This document shows positions 19,306 to 29,540 of a DNA stretch of 64,000 bases, one piece after another. Origin of the DNA: Pseudogemmobacter faecipullorum (GTDB lineage: Bacteria > Pseudomonadota > Alphaproteobacteria > Rhodobacterales > Rhodobacteraceae). Position numbers and translations under genes: made by a program. Under the pieces are notes generated by a model. It had not been told where the DNA came from. It did not search any database and saw only the letters and a program-made list of their open reading frames with translations. Location of the stretch: the NCBI RefSeq assembly GCF_020539525.1, contig NZ_JACDXX010000015.1, positions 31,584-95,583 on the forward strand, in the 5' to 3' direction. Positions within the stretch are counted from its first letter, which is position 1, and every line of letters begins with the position of its first letter.

Positions 19306-19752
19306 ATGGGGGCCTCAATGGGTGGCAATCAGGATGAGGATGCCGAAGTCTCGGAGATCAACGTCACGCCCTTCATCGATGTGATGCTGGTTCTGCTGAT
19401 CGTGTTCATGGTTGCGGCGCCGCTGTCGACCGTGGATGTGCCGGTGAACCTGCCCGCCTCGGCGGCGCAGCCCCAGCAGCGTCCCGATGAGCCGCTCTGG
19501 CTTTCGCTGGGTCTCGACCGGGTGCTGTCGCTCGGCAATGAGCCGGTGTCAGAGGGCGGGCTGCAGGCGGCGCTGGATGCGAAAACCGGCGGTGACCGCG
19601 AGCAGGCGGTGTTCTTCCGCGCCGATAAAGAGATCCCTTATGGCGAGCTGATGGTCATCCTGGATGAGCTGCGCGTCGCCGGTTATCTTAAAGTCGCGCT
19701 GGTCGGGCTCGAAGGCGCGGCGGCGGCGGCAGATCCGGGAGCTGCGCCATGA
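19306..19752 (+). CDS. exbD: TonB-system subunit ExbD
   Basis: A 148-residue single-pass partner of ExbB. The N-terminal INVTPFIDVMLVLLIVFMV contains the transmembrane helix with the essential aspartate (Asp in TPFIDVML) that carries protons. The periplasmic domain (about 50-140) has the usual VFFRADKEIPYGELMVILDEL. It starts 3 bp after exbB and its stop overlaps the tonB start by 4 bp, so the three are co-translated. Confidence 0.95.
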   Translation: MGASMGGNQDEDAEVSEINVTPFIDVMLVLLIVFMVAAPLSTVDVPVNLPASAAQPQQRPDEPLWLSLGLDRVLSLGNEPVSEGGLQAALDAKTGGDREQAVFFRADKEIPYGELMVILDELRVAGYLKVALVGLEGAAAAADPGAAP

Positions 19753-20582
19753 GCTGCCCTATCCTGCCCTCACATCGCAGCGCGGGTCGCGGTTCGACCA
19801 TTGGCTGGCTGGCCTCGACCTCGGTTGCGGCACTGCTGGTCTCGGCGATTGGCGCCTGGGCTTTGTCGAACCAGTCGGCGGGCAATGCCATCGGCGATGC
19901 CGAGGAGGCGGTGCTGATCATGCTGGCCCCGGTCCCGGCGGTTGAGGCGATGCGCGAGCCCTCGCCGGATGCGGTGGATCAGGCGCCTTCCGAACAGGTG
20001 GATGCGCCCGATGCCGAGGATCTGCCCGAGACCCCGGAGCTGACCGAAGCGCCGGATCTGCCGGAAGATCTGCCCGCGATTGAGGAGATCGTCGAGGATC
20101 TCGCGCCCGAGATTGACCAGGAACCGCCGCCAAAGCCGGTTGTCGAGCTGCCAAAGCCGAAGCCACGCCCCGAGCGCGCCGAGGAAAAACCGGTCAAAAA
20201 GGCGGAAAAGCCGCGCGAGAAAACCAGAGATAAGCCAAAGCGCAAGGCCTCGGAAAACCGGGCTGAGGCAAAGGCTTCGAGCCAGCCGGCCCCGGCTCAG
20301 GCCTCGGCCGGTTCGGGCCAGGCCTCGGCTAAATCCTATGCGGCTTCGGTGATGAAAAAGGTCAACCGCACGCGCAAGAAAAATGCGGGCGAGAAGGGGA
20401 CCGCCACGGTCAGCTTTACCATCAGTGCGGGTGGCGGGCTGGCGGCGGTGTCGATTTCTCGCAGCTCGGGCTCGGCCCGGGTGGATGAGGTCGCGCTGGA
20501 CCATATCCGACGCGCCGCGCCTTTCCCGGCGCCGCCGGCCGGGGTTAACCCGAGCTATAGTTTCAATTTCGTGGCGAAATAG
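19749..20582 (+). CDS. tonB: Energy transducer TonB
   Basis: 277 residues: an N-terminal membrane anchor (about 17-37, IGWLASTSVAALLVSAIGAW), a long Pro/Glu/Lys-rich periplasmic linker (about 60-190, with PPPKPVVELPKPKPRPE) and a C-terminal TonB domain (about 195-277, TATVSFTISAGGGLAAVSI to YSFNFVAK). It spans the periplasm and pulls on TonB-dependent receptors. No receptor gene is adjacent, so the transported substrate is unknown; the bfd/bfr neighbourhood suggests iron. Confidence 0.92.
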   Translation: MSCPILPSHRSAGRGSTIGWLASTSVAALLVSAIGAWALSNQSAGNAIGDAEEAVLIMLAPVPAVEAMREPSPDAVDQAPSEQVDAPDAEDLPETPELTEAPDLPEDLPAIEEIVEDLAPEIDQEPPPKPVVELPKPKPRPERAEEKPVKKAEKPREKTRDKPKRKASENRAEAKASSQPAPAQASAGSGQASAKSYAASVMKKVNRTRKKNAGEKGTATVSFTISAGGGLAAVSISRSSGSARVDEVALDHIRRAAPFPAPPAGVNPSYSFNFVAK

Positions 20583-20601
20583 CCGCGGCTGAAACGACAG
20601 G

Positions 20602-20633
20602 GGCGGCGCGGCCTGCGGGCTGCGCCGCCTTTA
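20602..20633. terminator. Terminator between tonB and a convergent thioesterase gene
   Basis: An 11-bp stem GGCGGCGCGGC / GCTGCGCCGCC (one G-T pair) is followed by TTTAC, 20 bp after the tonB stop. It abuts the stop codon of the minus-strand gene. Confidence 0.7.
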
Positions 20634-21092
20634 CTCTCCGATCGGGGCGATGGTCATCTGGGTCTGCTGGACCAGCGCCGCCAGCTTGCCATTTTCAAGA
20701 TAGAGCGAGGTCTGCCAGACCGAGGTGCGCCGGCCGATATGCAGCGGCAGCGTCACCGCTTTCAGCCGGGATCCGGCCGGGACGGGGCGGAAGAAACTGG
20801 TTTTGCTCTCGACGGTGGTCGTGGTTTCTCCGGCAGCGACATTGGCATAAGCCGCTGATCCGCCGAGAATATCAGCCAGAGCCATGATCGCGCCGCCATG
20901 CAGGACGCCATTGCGGTTCAGCAGTTCGGGCCGCACCAGCAGCATCGCCTCAACCCGGTCTTTGCGGATCACGATATTCTCCGGGCGCAGCTGTCCGGCA
21001 AAGGGCGGCAGCTCGCGGGCATCCCCGGTCAGGTCAGGCTCTGGCGGCGGGTGGCCAGTTGGCGGATGGTCAGGCGGCGGATGGTCAGGCAT
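20631..21092 (-). CDS. PaaI-family hotdog thioesterase
   Basis: 153 residues; from about residue 30 it is a standard PaaI/HGG-type hotdog domain with the active-site segment NRNGVLHGGAIMALAD, so it probably hydrolyses an acyl- or aryl-CoA thioester. The first 20 residues are a Pro/His/Asp-rich repeat encoded by a 15-bp tandem repeat and are not part of the fold; they lack a good Shine-Dalgarno ahead of the ATG, so the true start is uncertain. No pathway neighbours help with the substrate. Confidence 0.75.
   Translation of the reverse strand: MPDHPPPDHPPTGHPPPEPDLTGDARELPPFAGQLRPENIVIRKDRVEAMLLVRPELLNRNGVLHGGAIMALADILGGSAAYANVAAGETTTTVESKTSFFRPVPAGSRLKAVTLPLHIGRRTSVWQTSLYLENGKLAALVQQTQMTIAPIGE
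21046..21090. repeat. 15-bp tandem repeat at the start of the thioesterase gene
   Basis: Two exact copies of GGCGGATGGTCAGGC (21061-21075, 21076-21090) follow a third degenerate copy (21046-21060). On the minus strand they encode PDHPP units at the thioesterase N-terminus. A multiple of three keeps the frame open if copies are gained or lost. Confidence 0.85.
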
Positions 21093-21200
21093 GGAGGGCT
21101 TTCTGCAACAGATCGGCGCGGCCAGTCTCGCGCAGGGCCGGCTCCGGGCGCAAGCCGAAAGCCCCGCAGGCGGCGGGTCAGGAGGGGAGGCGGGCAGAGG

Positions 21201-22202
21201 TCAGCGCGAGGAGGCCCGCACTATCAGCTCAACCGGGGTCAGGGTTTCCGGGGCAGGGCGGATGCCCTCTTCCAGCCAGCGCAGCAAAGTGCCCGCCATG
21301 CGGCGGCCAAAACCGGCAATATCGCAGCGCACCGAAGACAGGGCGGGCCAGGCCTCGGCGCTTTCCTCAATATCGTCAAATCCGGTCAGGCGGAAATCCG
21401 GGCCGGGCGCGCGGCCCAGCCGGGCCATGCCGCTGCTGACGCCAAGCGCAACCAGATCGTTAAAGCACAATGCCGCATCGGTTTCGGGATGCTGTTCTGC
21501 AAGCCGGATCATCGCCTCGCGCCCCCAGCTGCGCGTCGGGCGACCGGGCAGGATCAACGGCTTCAGCCCTGCCTGCGCGAGCACCTCGCGGTAGCCGGCC
21601 ATGCGCAGATCGGTCACGCCGCGCCCCTCCAGCCCGCCGAGAAAGGCGATATGGCGCGCGCCCGCCTGCACCAGCTGTTCGGTGGCGAGACGGCTGCCAA
21701 GCGCGTAATCGGGGGCGGCGAAGGGGAAGGTTTCCGTATCGGGTGAGGCCTTGCGCAAAACCTGCAGCGTCGGGATCCCGGCCCGGGCAATTGCGCCGAA
21801 GGTCTCATCCTCATTGCCATAGGCAGGCGAGACGATCAGCGCCGAGACGCCATGTTCCAGCATTGCCGCCATCACCTGGGTCTGCAGCGCGGGATCTTCA
21901 TCAGTATTGGCCAGCACCGTGGCATAGCCGCGCGCCGAAAGCGCCATCTGCGCGGATGTGGCGAATTCGGTGAAGAAGGGGTTGCGCAGATCATTGATGA
22001 CAAGGCCGACCAGACCGGCATTGGACTGGCGAAGGTTGGCAGCCGAGCGGTTATAGACATAGCCCAGCTCTGCCATGGCGCGGCGCACCTCTTCGCGGGT
22101 CTGATCGCGCACCAGCGGGCTGTTCTGCAGCACCAGGCTGACCGTCGATTTCGACACTCCGGCCTCGCGGGCCACGTCAATGATCGTCGGGCGTTTGTCC
22201 AT
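21201..22202 (-). CDS. LacI-family transcriptional regulator (last gene of the sugar operon)
   Basis: A 333-residue LacI/GalR protein. The N-terminal HTH (IIDVAREAGVSKSTVSLVL, about residues 7-25) is followed by the hinge helix and a periplasmic-binding-protein-like effector domain (NDLRNPFFTEF, LCFNDLVALGV, LTGFDDIEES). It starts 5 bp after the DUF993 stop, so it is the distal gene of the minus-strand operon that begins with the sugar-binding protein. It may regulate that operon or a neighbour; a second LacI gene lies at 32038. Confidence 0.92.
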   Translation of the reverse strand: MDKRPTIIDVAREAGVSKSTVSLVLQNSPLVRDQTREEVRRAMAELGYVYNRSAANLRQSNAGLVGLVINDLRNPFFTEFATSAQMALSARGYATVLANTDEDPALQTQVMAAMLEHGVSALIVSPAYGNEDETFGAIARAGIPTLQVLRKASPDTETFPFAAPDYALGSRLATEQLVQAGARHIAFLGGLEGRGVTDLRMAGYREVLAQAGLKPLILPGRPTRSWGREAMIRLAEQHPETDAALCFNDLVALGVSSGMARLGRAPGPDFRLTGFDDIEESAEAWPALSSVRCDIAGFGRRMAGTLLRWLEEGIRPAPETLTPVELIVRASSR

Positions 22203-22207
22203 CGCTC

Positions 22208-23374
22208 TCAGCTTTGCTCAATTCCGTAAAGGCCGGTCAGCAGGCGCATCCGGGCCAGGGCCAGGTCCGGATCTGCCAGAAGTCCGGCCTGGTCTGCAAG
22301 ACGGAACACCTCGGCGTAATGGCTGATGTCGCGGGCCGACTGCATTCCTGCGGGCATGGTGAAATGGCTCTGCCAGCCGTTCAGCCAGGCGAGAAAGGCG
22401 ATGCCTGCCTTATAAAACCGGGTGGGGGCGCGGAAAATCTCACGCGAGAGCGGCACGGTGGGGGCAAGGAGCTGGTGATAAAGCGCATGATCGCCGCGCC
22501 CCAGCGCCTCGAGCGCGCGGGTGGCGGCGGGGGCAATGGCGGCGAAGATGCCGAGGAGCGCATGCGAGTGATGCTCTCCATCGCCGGCAATCAGCGGCGC
22601 ATAGTTGAAATCATCGCCGGTATAGAGCCGCACCCCCCCGGGCAGGCGGGCGCGGAAGGCCTCTTCATGCGCCTGATCCAGCAGCGAGATTTTGATCCCG
22701 TCGACTTTTCCGGGGTTTTCGGCAATCAGCTGCAGCACAAAATCTGAAGCCGCCTCAACTGAGGCGCAGCCCCAGTAGCCCTCCAGGCCGGGATCAAACA
22801 TCGCGCCGAGCCAGTGCAGGATCACCGGCTGCGCCGCGCCATCGATCAGGCGGCGGTAGAGGCGGTGGTAATCCTCGGGCCGGGCGCGGATCGCGGGCAG
22901 CGCCCGGCTGGCCATCACGATCGCCTGGGCGCCGCTGGCCTCAATCGCCTCGAGCTGCTCTTCATAGGCGGCGATGATCGCGTCAAGGCTGCTCAGCGTC
23001 TCAGGTGCGGCCTGATCGGTGCCGACACCTGCGGCAACCCGGGGGCAGAGCGGATGGGCGCGGGCCTCGCGCATGCTGCGCTCAACCAGCTCTTTCGCCG
23101 TGGCCCAGTCGGTGCCCATGCCACGCTGCGCCGTATCCATCGCCTCGGCCAGATGCAGCCCCTGATCCCAGAGCCCGATGCGAAAGCGCAAAGTCGCCTC
23201 CCAGTCGAGCTGCGGGCGGCTGTCCCAGGGGCTGTGCGGGCGCAGGGGATCGGGGATGACATGGGCAGCGGCAAAGGCCGTTCGGGCCAGCGGCCCCTCA
23301 GGCGCGCGGGGCGGCAGGGCTATGCCCTGCAGGCGATAGGGCTGCAGGGCATGGTTCCGGGGCAGAAGGATCAT
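22208..23374 (-). CDS. DUF993 family protein (aldolase-like TIM barrel)
   Basis: A 388-residue protein of the DUF993 family, often labelled dihydrodipicolinate-synthase-like. The ATG at 23374 (MILLPRNHAL) is used because GGAG lies eight bases upstream; the longer open frame overlaps the preceding Dabb gene. Visible features are QPVILHWLGAMFDP (about 182-195), a lysine K228 in GKVDGIKISLLDQ that is placed like a Schiff-base lysine, and LYTGDDFNYAPLI. A retro-aldol or related C-C cleavage role on an oxidised sugar is plausible but unproven; the reaction is not known to me. The gene sits between a Dabb gene and a LacI gene in a sugar operon. Confidence 0.8.
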   Translation of the reverse strand: MILLPRNHALQPYRLQGIALPPRAPEGPLARTAFAAAHVIPDPLRPHSPWDSRPQLDWEATLRFRIGLWDQGLHLAEAMDTAQRGMGTDWATAKELVERSMREARAHPLCPRVAAGVGTDQAAPETLSSLDAIIAAYEEQLEAIEASGAQAIVMASRALPAIRARPEDYHRLYRRLIDGAAQPVILHWLGAMFDPGLEGYWGCASVEAASDFVLQLIAENPGKVDGIKISLLDQAHEEAFRARLPGGVRLYTGDDFNYAPLIAGDGEHHSHALLGIFAAIAPAATRALEALGRGDHALYHQLLAPTVPLSREIFRAPTRFYKAGIAFLAWLNGWQSHFTMPAGMQSARDISHYAEVFRLADQAGLLADPDLALARMRLLTGLYGIEQS

Positions 23375-23375
23375 T

Positions 23376-23690
23376 TCAGGCTCCGCAATCAAGGTCGAAA
23401 ACAAGGATGCCGTCCAGCCCGCCTTCGGCCGCGGCGACAAGGCCCGCGCCGATGCGGCGGTGGTCGGGGTGGTCCTGATAGGCGGCCAGAGCCGCCCAGT
23501 CGGTGAAATCCACGGTGAAGCCATGCAGATAGCCGCGCTCGATCTGTTCGGGGCTTTGCGAGCGCCCGGCATGGACCGCCAGCACACCGGGCAGCAGGGC
23601 GCGGATCTGTTTCAGCCCGTCAAATAAAGCAGCAATCCGGGCTTCGGTGGTGCCGGGGCGAAAGCGGATCAGGACGATATGGCGGATCAT
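23376..23690 (-). CDS. Dabb-domain protein (dimeric alpha/beta barrel)
   Basis: A 104-residue protein with the stress-responsive A/B-barrel (Dabb) pattern: MIRHIVLIRFRPGTTEA at the N-terminus, His20-type catalytic positions absent or unclear, and the C-terminal half HGFTVDFTDWAALAAYQDHPDH. Dabb proteins include cyclases and decarboxylases, but most are unassigned. The stop lies one base before the DUF993 start and its own start overlaps the GMC oxidoreductase stop by 4 bp, so it is firmly part of the operon and probably acts on the same intermediate. Confidence 0.85.
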   Translation of the reverse strand: MIRHIVLIRFRPGTTEARIAALFDGLKQIRALLPGVLAVHAGRSQSPEQIERGYLHGFTVDFTDWAALAAYQDHPDHRRIGAGLVAAAEGGLDGILVFDLDCGA

Positions 23691-25294
23691 GCGGCGCTGT
23701 TTTCCTTGCGGCTGAGGCCATGGGCGCGGGCGATGATATCGCTTGCCTTTTCGGCGATCATGATGGTGGCGGCATTGGTGTTTGAGGAGACCACGCGCGG
23801 CATGACCGAGGCGTCGATCACCCTGAGCCCCTCAATTCCGTTGAAGCGCAGCAGGGGATCGACCACGGCTTCGACGTCTGATCCCATGCGGCAGGTGCCG
23901 GCCGGGTGATGGTCAGTCTTGGCATGGCGGCAGGCATAGTCGAAATAATCCTGATCGCTGCGCACCTCTGGCCCGGGCAGGCGTTCGGCCAGGAGATAGG
24001 GTTTCAGCGCATCGCCCGCCATCATCTCGCGCGCCAGTTTCAGCCCGCGGATCGACATTTCGCGGTCATAGGGATCCTCCCAGTAATTCGGGTCGATCAG
24101 CGGCGCGGCGCAGGGATCGGCCGAGGCCAGCCGCACCGTGCCGCGCGAGCGCGGTCGCAGATGGGCTGAATTCAGCGTGAGGCCACCCTGGGGCATGGCG
24201 GCCACCCCGGCCTCGATGCCCGAGCCCAGGCCGAGATGGAACTGCAGATCGGGCGAGCGGGCAGTGGTATCGGCATACCAGAAGCCGCCGGTCTCAAACA
24301 AAGAGGAGGCGACCGGGCCGCGCCTGGTCGTCAGATATTGCAGCCCGGCCAGCATCGACCAGAACGGTCTGGCATAACGGTCATAGCTGTGCGGGCCGCT
24401 GCATTCGGCAATGACAAAAAGGTCGAGATGATCCTGCAGATTGGCACCGACCCCGGGCTGATCGAGCACGACCGCAATACCAAGGGCGCGCAGATCCGCG
24501 CCCGGGCCGATGCCCGAAAGCTGCAACAGGCGCGGCGAGCCGATGGCTCCGGCCGAGAGCAGCACCTCGGCGCGGGCATAAACCGGGCCGGTGGCGGTTT
24601 CGACCCCGATGGCGCGCTGGCCTTCGGTCAGGATGCGCAAAACCTCGGCCCCGGTGCAGATCGTCAGGTTCGGGCGGTGCCGGGCGGGGCGCAGATAGGC
24701 GGTGGCGGTCGAAGAGCGGCGCATATGGCGCTGGGTCAGCTGGTAATAGCCCACTCCGGCCTGTTCTGCCCCGGTCATATCGGGGTTGAAGGGGATGCCA
24801 AGCCCGGCGCAGGCGGCAAACCAGGCCTTGCAGACCGGCAGGGGCGCGCGGGGGCGCGACACGCCGAGCGGGCCGCCCTTGCCATGCCAGTGATCCTCGA
24901 ATGTGTCATTATCCTCGGCGCGGCGGAACCAGGGCAGAACCTCGTCATAGCTCCAGCCTTTGCAGCCGAGCTGCGCCCATTCGTCGTAATCGAGCGCATT
25001 GCCGCGGGTGTAGATCTGCGCATTGATCGAGGAGCCGCCGCCGATCACCCTGGCCTGGGTAAAGCGGAGCTGCAGATTATTCATGTGGCGCTGCGGCACG
25101 GTCTGCCAGCCCCAGGAGCCGATGCCTTTGGTCATTTTGGCGAAACCGGCGGGCAGGTGGTAATAGGGATGGCGGTCGCTGCCGCCCGCTTCAAGCAGCA
25201 GCACCTTCGCTGCCGGGTCTTCAGAGAGCCGCGCCGCCAGAACCGCGCCTGCCGAGCCGCCACCGATAATGATGAAATCAAAGTCTTCTTTCAT
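23687..25294 (-). CDS. GMC oxidoreductase, choline/alcohol dehydrogenase-like
   Basis: A 535-residue FAD enzyme of the glucose-methanol-choline family. The Rossmann FAD motif is at residues 7-20 (FIIIGGGSAGAVLA), the GMC signature is near 75-98 (RVIGGGSSINAQIYTRGN), and the C-terminal catalytic part has the His in DHHPAGTCRMG and VIDASVMPRVVSSNTNAATI. No signal peptide. It should oxidise a primary or secondary alcohol; specificity cannot be read from sequence. It is one of two dissimilar GMC enzymes in this operon, separated by an SDR. Confidence 0.88.
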   Translation of the reverse strand: MKEDFDFIIIGGGSAGAVLAARLSEDPAAKVLLLEAGGSDRHPYYHLPAGFAKMTKGIGSWGWQTVPQRHMNNLQLRFTQARVIGGGSSINAQIYTRGNALDYDEWAQLGCKGWSYDEVLPWFRRAEDNDTFEDHWHGKGGPLGVSRPRAPLPVCKAWFAACAGLGIPFNPDMTGAEQAGVGYYQLTQRHMRRSSTATAYLRPARHRPNLTICTGAEVLRILTEGQRAIGVETATGPVYARAEVLLSAGAIGSPRLLQLSGIGPGADLRALGIAVVLDQPGVGANLQDHLDLFVIAECSGPHSYDRYARPFWSMLAGLQYLTTRRGPVASSLFETGGFWYADTTARSPDLQFHLGLGSGIEAGVAAMPQGGLTLNSAHLRPRSRGTVRLASADPCAAPLIDPNYWEDPYDREMSIRGLKLAREMMAGDALKPYLLAERLPGPEVRSDQDYFDYACRHAKTDHHPAGTCRMGSDVEAVVDPLLRFNGIEGLRVIDASVMPRVVSSNTNAATIMIAEKASDIIARAHGLSRKENSAA

Positions 25295-25302
25295 AACACC
25301 CT

Positions 25303-26058
25303 CTAAAGCCGGGGGATGGAGAGGCCGCCATCGACGGCAAAGCTGGATCCGGTGGCAAAACCCATGCGCCCTTCGACCAGCGGCAGCACGGTTTTGCCAA
25401 TATCGGCAGGCTGGCCCCAGCGACCGGCAGGCACGAGCCCCTCGCGGATCCGCGCCTCGTAGCGCTGGTGCACCCCCTCGGTCATCGGCGTGGCGATGAT
25501 GCCGGGGCGCAGCTCAAACACGCCGATCCCCTCGGCTGCGAGGCGCAGCGCGAAGTTCTTTGCCATCATCGAGGCCCCGGCTTTCGAGATGCAATATTCG
25601 GCACGCTCGGGGCTGGCCATCTCAGCCGAGACCGAGGTGATGAAGATCAGGCTGCGATAGCCGGGACCGGGGTGGCGCAGCATGGTCCGGGCCACCGCCT
25701 GGGCCAGAAAGAAAGTGCCGCGCAGATTGACCTCATGGCAGCGGTCAAAGCTTTCGGGGCGCAGCTCCAGCAGATCGCCGCGCTGCAGCGCCGGAACGCC
25801 TGCATTGGCAATCAGGCTGGTCAGCGGCAGATCGGCCTCAATCCGGGCCAGCAGCGCGGGCACAGCGCTGATCTGGCGCAGATCATGGGCAAAATAGCGG
25901 CTGCCAGCCGGCAGCTGCGCCAGCGCCGCGCGCACCCGGGCGCAGTCCTGCGGCTGTTCGGCGGCGAGGGTGATCTGCCAGCCCGCTGCGGCGAGGCTTT
26001 GGGCAATGCCAAAGCCGATACCCTGCTGGCCGCCGGTGATCAGCGCATGGGGTTTCAT
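25303..26058 (-). CDS. Short-chain dehydrogenase/reductase
   Basis: A 251-residue classical SDR: NAD(P)-binding GGQQGIGFGIA (about 9-19), NAG in LIANAGVPAL, catalytic Ser in FITSVSAEM and the YCISK active-site pair, with the C-terminal FAVDGGLSIPRL. Likely oxidises or reduces a sugar hydroxyl/ketone. Its start overlaps the stop of the upstream GMC gene by 4 bp, and an 8-bp gap separates it from the next GMC gene. Confidence 0.88.
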   Translation of the reverse strand: MKPHALITGGQQGIGFGIAQSLAAAGWQITLAAEQPQDCARVRAALAQLPAGSRYFAHDLRQISAVPALLARIEADLPLTSLIANAGVPALQRGDLLELRPESFDRCHEVNLRGTFFLAQAVARTMLRHPGPGYRSLIFITSVSAEMASPERAEYCISKAGASMMAKNFALRLAAEGIGVFELRPGIIATPMTEGVHQRYEARIREGLVPAGRWGQPADIGKTVLPLVEGRMGFATGSSFAVDGGLSIPRL

Positions 26059-27544
26059 GTCAGATGCCTCTCGCGGATCATATCGCCACAGCGCAAAGCC
26101 AGGGCGGCAATGGTGAGGGCGGGGTTCACCGCCGCCGATGTGGGCAGGACCGAGGCGTCACAGATCCAGAGATTGTCGAGATCATGCGCTTTCAACCCGG
26201 CATCGACGACGCTTGCCGCCGGATCATCGCCCATTTTACAGGTGCCGCACTGATGGCTGGGGCTGCGTTTGGGGAAGGCGCGGCTGAGGGTCAGCGGCCA
26301 GCCCGCCCGGCGCAGCGCCCGGGCGAGCTTCTGGTTCAGCAGCGCATGGGCCTCGAGGTTGGATCGTTCCCATTTCAGGGTAATCTGACCGTCGCGCAAA
26401 GTGATACGCGACTCGGGCCTCGGCAGGTCTTCGGACATGGTCAGCAGCTGCACCGAATGATCGGCGATATAGCGCGCGAGGCGGCGCGGCAGACCGCTTT
26501 CGGCGGCGAGAATGGGGCCGGTGACCCTGCCCAGCATCTGCACATTGCCCAGAGGCTCGCCCGAGGGGCCGCCGCTCAGATACCAGTCATTGAGCTGGAT
26601 GGTCTTCTGATAGAGGCTGTCATTACGGCGCAAAGGGTTAATGCCCAGCACCGCCGAGAGATTATGGTTCATGAAATTGCGCCCGACCTGATCCGAGCCA
26701 TTCGCCAGGCCCGAAGGTGCGCCATCATGGGCCGAGGCGAGCAGCAGCGCTGCCGAGTTTACCGCCCCGGCAGCAAGGCAGATCAGCGGCGCGCTGAGCC
26801 GCCGGAGCTGTCCCCGATGGTTCAGCTCGACCGAGGTGATCTGCCGCCCCCCGGCGCAGAGCCGGGTCACCCTGGCCCCGGTCAGCATGGTGACATTCGG
26901 ATGGCGCAAAGCCGCGGCCAGGGCGCAGCTCTCGGCATCCATCTTGCCGCCGCGGGTATTGGGGAAAGCGTCCCAGGTGGTGGCGCCGCCCTGCAGCCAG
27001 GCGTCGAGATCAACGCCGAGCGGCAAAGCGCAGGGATGCAGCCCCTGGGCCTGGAGCCGGGCGCGCAGATCGGCAATCACCGGCTCATCGGGCAAAGGCG
27101 GAAAGGGCAGGGCGGCCGAGCGCGGCGGCTCGCTCGGATCCTGATCCACCGCGCCGCGCACCTGATAAAGCGCCTCGGCTGCAGAATAGTAACGTTCCAA
27201 TTCCTCATAGGCAAAGGGCCAGCCCGGGGTGGTTCCGCCGATATGGCGCAGTGGCGCGAAATCCCCGGCGCGATAGCGCATCAGCACCGCGCCGTAGAAT
27301 TTTGAATTGCCGCCGGGCTGATAGTAATTACCGGGGTTAAAGCTGCCGCCCGCAGCATCGAGCCAGAGCTCATCGGGGCGGTAGAAACCGCGCCGGAAGA
27401 TTGCCTCGGGATCGCGTGCCTCGGGGCTGTCGCGTAATGTCTCGCCGCGCTCCAGGATCAGGATCTGCCGCCCCGAAGGGGCGAGGGCGGCGGCCAGCGT
27501 CGCCCCGCCGATCCCGGCGCCGATGATGATGACCTCTGGCTGGC

Positions 27545-27548
<4 letters not shown>
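26055..27548 (-). CDS. GMC oxidoreductase, sugar/polyol dehydrogenase-like
   Basis: A 497-residue FAD protein with VIIIGAGIGGATLAAAL at the N-terminus and the GMC C-terminal region: SHQCGTCKMGDDP and LWICDASVLPTSAAVNPALT. Its middle part (SFNPGNYYQPGGNSKFYG) is like the gluconate/fructose dehydrogenase and glycoside-oxidase branch of the family rather than choline dehydrogenases. No Tat or Sec signal is seen, so it would act in the cytoplasm. It overlaps the ABC ATPase gene by 4 bp, linking oxidation to uptake. Substrate unknown. Confidence 0.85.
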
Positions 27549-28657
<1,109 letters not shown>

Positions 28658-28661
28658 GGCA

Positions 28662-29540
28662 TCAACCTTTGACTGAGCCCGCCATCAGGCCCCGCACGAA
28701 ATAGCGGCCTGCGACGATGTAAACGATCAGGGTGGGAATGGCGGCGAGGATCGCCCCGGCGAAATGCACGTTATATTCCTTAACGCCGGTCGAGCTTTGC
28801 ACGAGGTTGTTCAGCGCCACCGTCATCGGCTGGGTGGTGCCGCCGAAACTGGCGCCGAACAGGAAGTCATTCCAGATATTGGTGAACTGCCAGATCACAC
28901 AGACCACGGCGATCGGGCCCGAGACCGGCAGCAGAATGCGCCAGAAGATGCGAAAGAAGCCCGCGCCATCCATCTGCGCGGCCCGCACCAGCTCGGTGGG
29001 GAAGGCGGCATAATAGTTGCGGAAGTAAAGCGTCGAGAAGCCAAGTCCGTAAACCACATGCACCAGCACGAGGCCCGGCACTGAACCGGCGAGGCCCAGC
29101 ATGCCCAGCACCCGCGCCATCGGGATCAGCACGATCTGGAAGGGGATGAAGCAGGAAAACAGCATCAGCCCGAAGATGATCTTATGGCCGGGAAATTCCC
29201 ATTTGGTCAGGATATAGCCATTCAGCGCGCCGATCATGGTCGAGATCATCACGGCCGGCACGACCATCAGGATCGAGTTCAGGAAATAGGGTTTCAGCCC
29301 CGTGGCCTGGACGCCGATCTGCGCCGAGGACCAGGCCGCGCGCCAGGGGTCGAGCGTCCATTCGCCGGGCAAAGCCATCATATTGCCGCCGGTGATCTCG
29401 CTCAGCGGTTTCACCGAATTCACGCCCATGACGTAAAGCGGCAGCAGGTAGAAAAGGGCGAACAGGATCAGCAGCAGATAGATGAAAGTCCGGGTGATGC
29501 GGCCGGTCGAGACGGCCGTGTCCTGGGTGACCGCGCTCAT
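28662..29540 (-). CDS. Carbohydrate ABC transporter permease, MalG/GtsC-like
   Basis: A 292-residue inner-membrane permease with six hydrophobic segments, the first at about 17-38 (FIYLLLILFALFYLLPLYVMG), and the EAA-type loop ELVRAAQMDGAGFF followed by LLPVSGP for coupling to the ATPase. Its start overlaps the upstream permease gene by 4 bp, and 4 bp separate its stop from the ATPase start. Confidence 0.93.
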   Translation of the reverse strand: MSAVTQDTAVSTGRITRTFIYLLLILFALFYLLPLYVMGVNSVKPLSEITGGNMMALPGEWTLDPWRAAWSSAQIGVQATGLKPYFLNSILMVVPAVMISTMIGALNGYILTKWEFPGHKIIFGLMLFSCFIPFQIVLIPMARVLGMLGLAGSVPGLVLVHVVYGLGFSTLYFRNYYAAFPTELVRAAQMDGAGFFRIFWRILLPVSGPIAVVCVIWQFTNIWNDFLFGASFGGTTQPMTVALNNLVQSSTGVKEYNVHFAGAILAAIPTLIVYIVAGRYFVRGLMAGSVKG

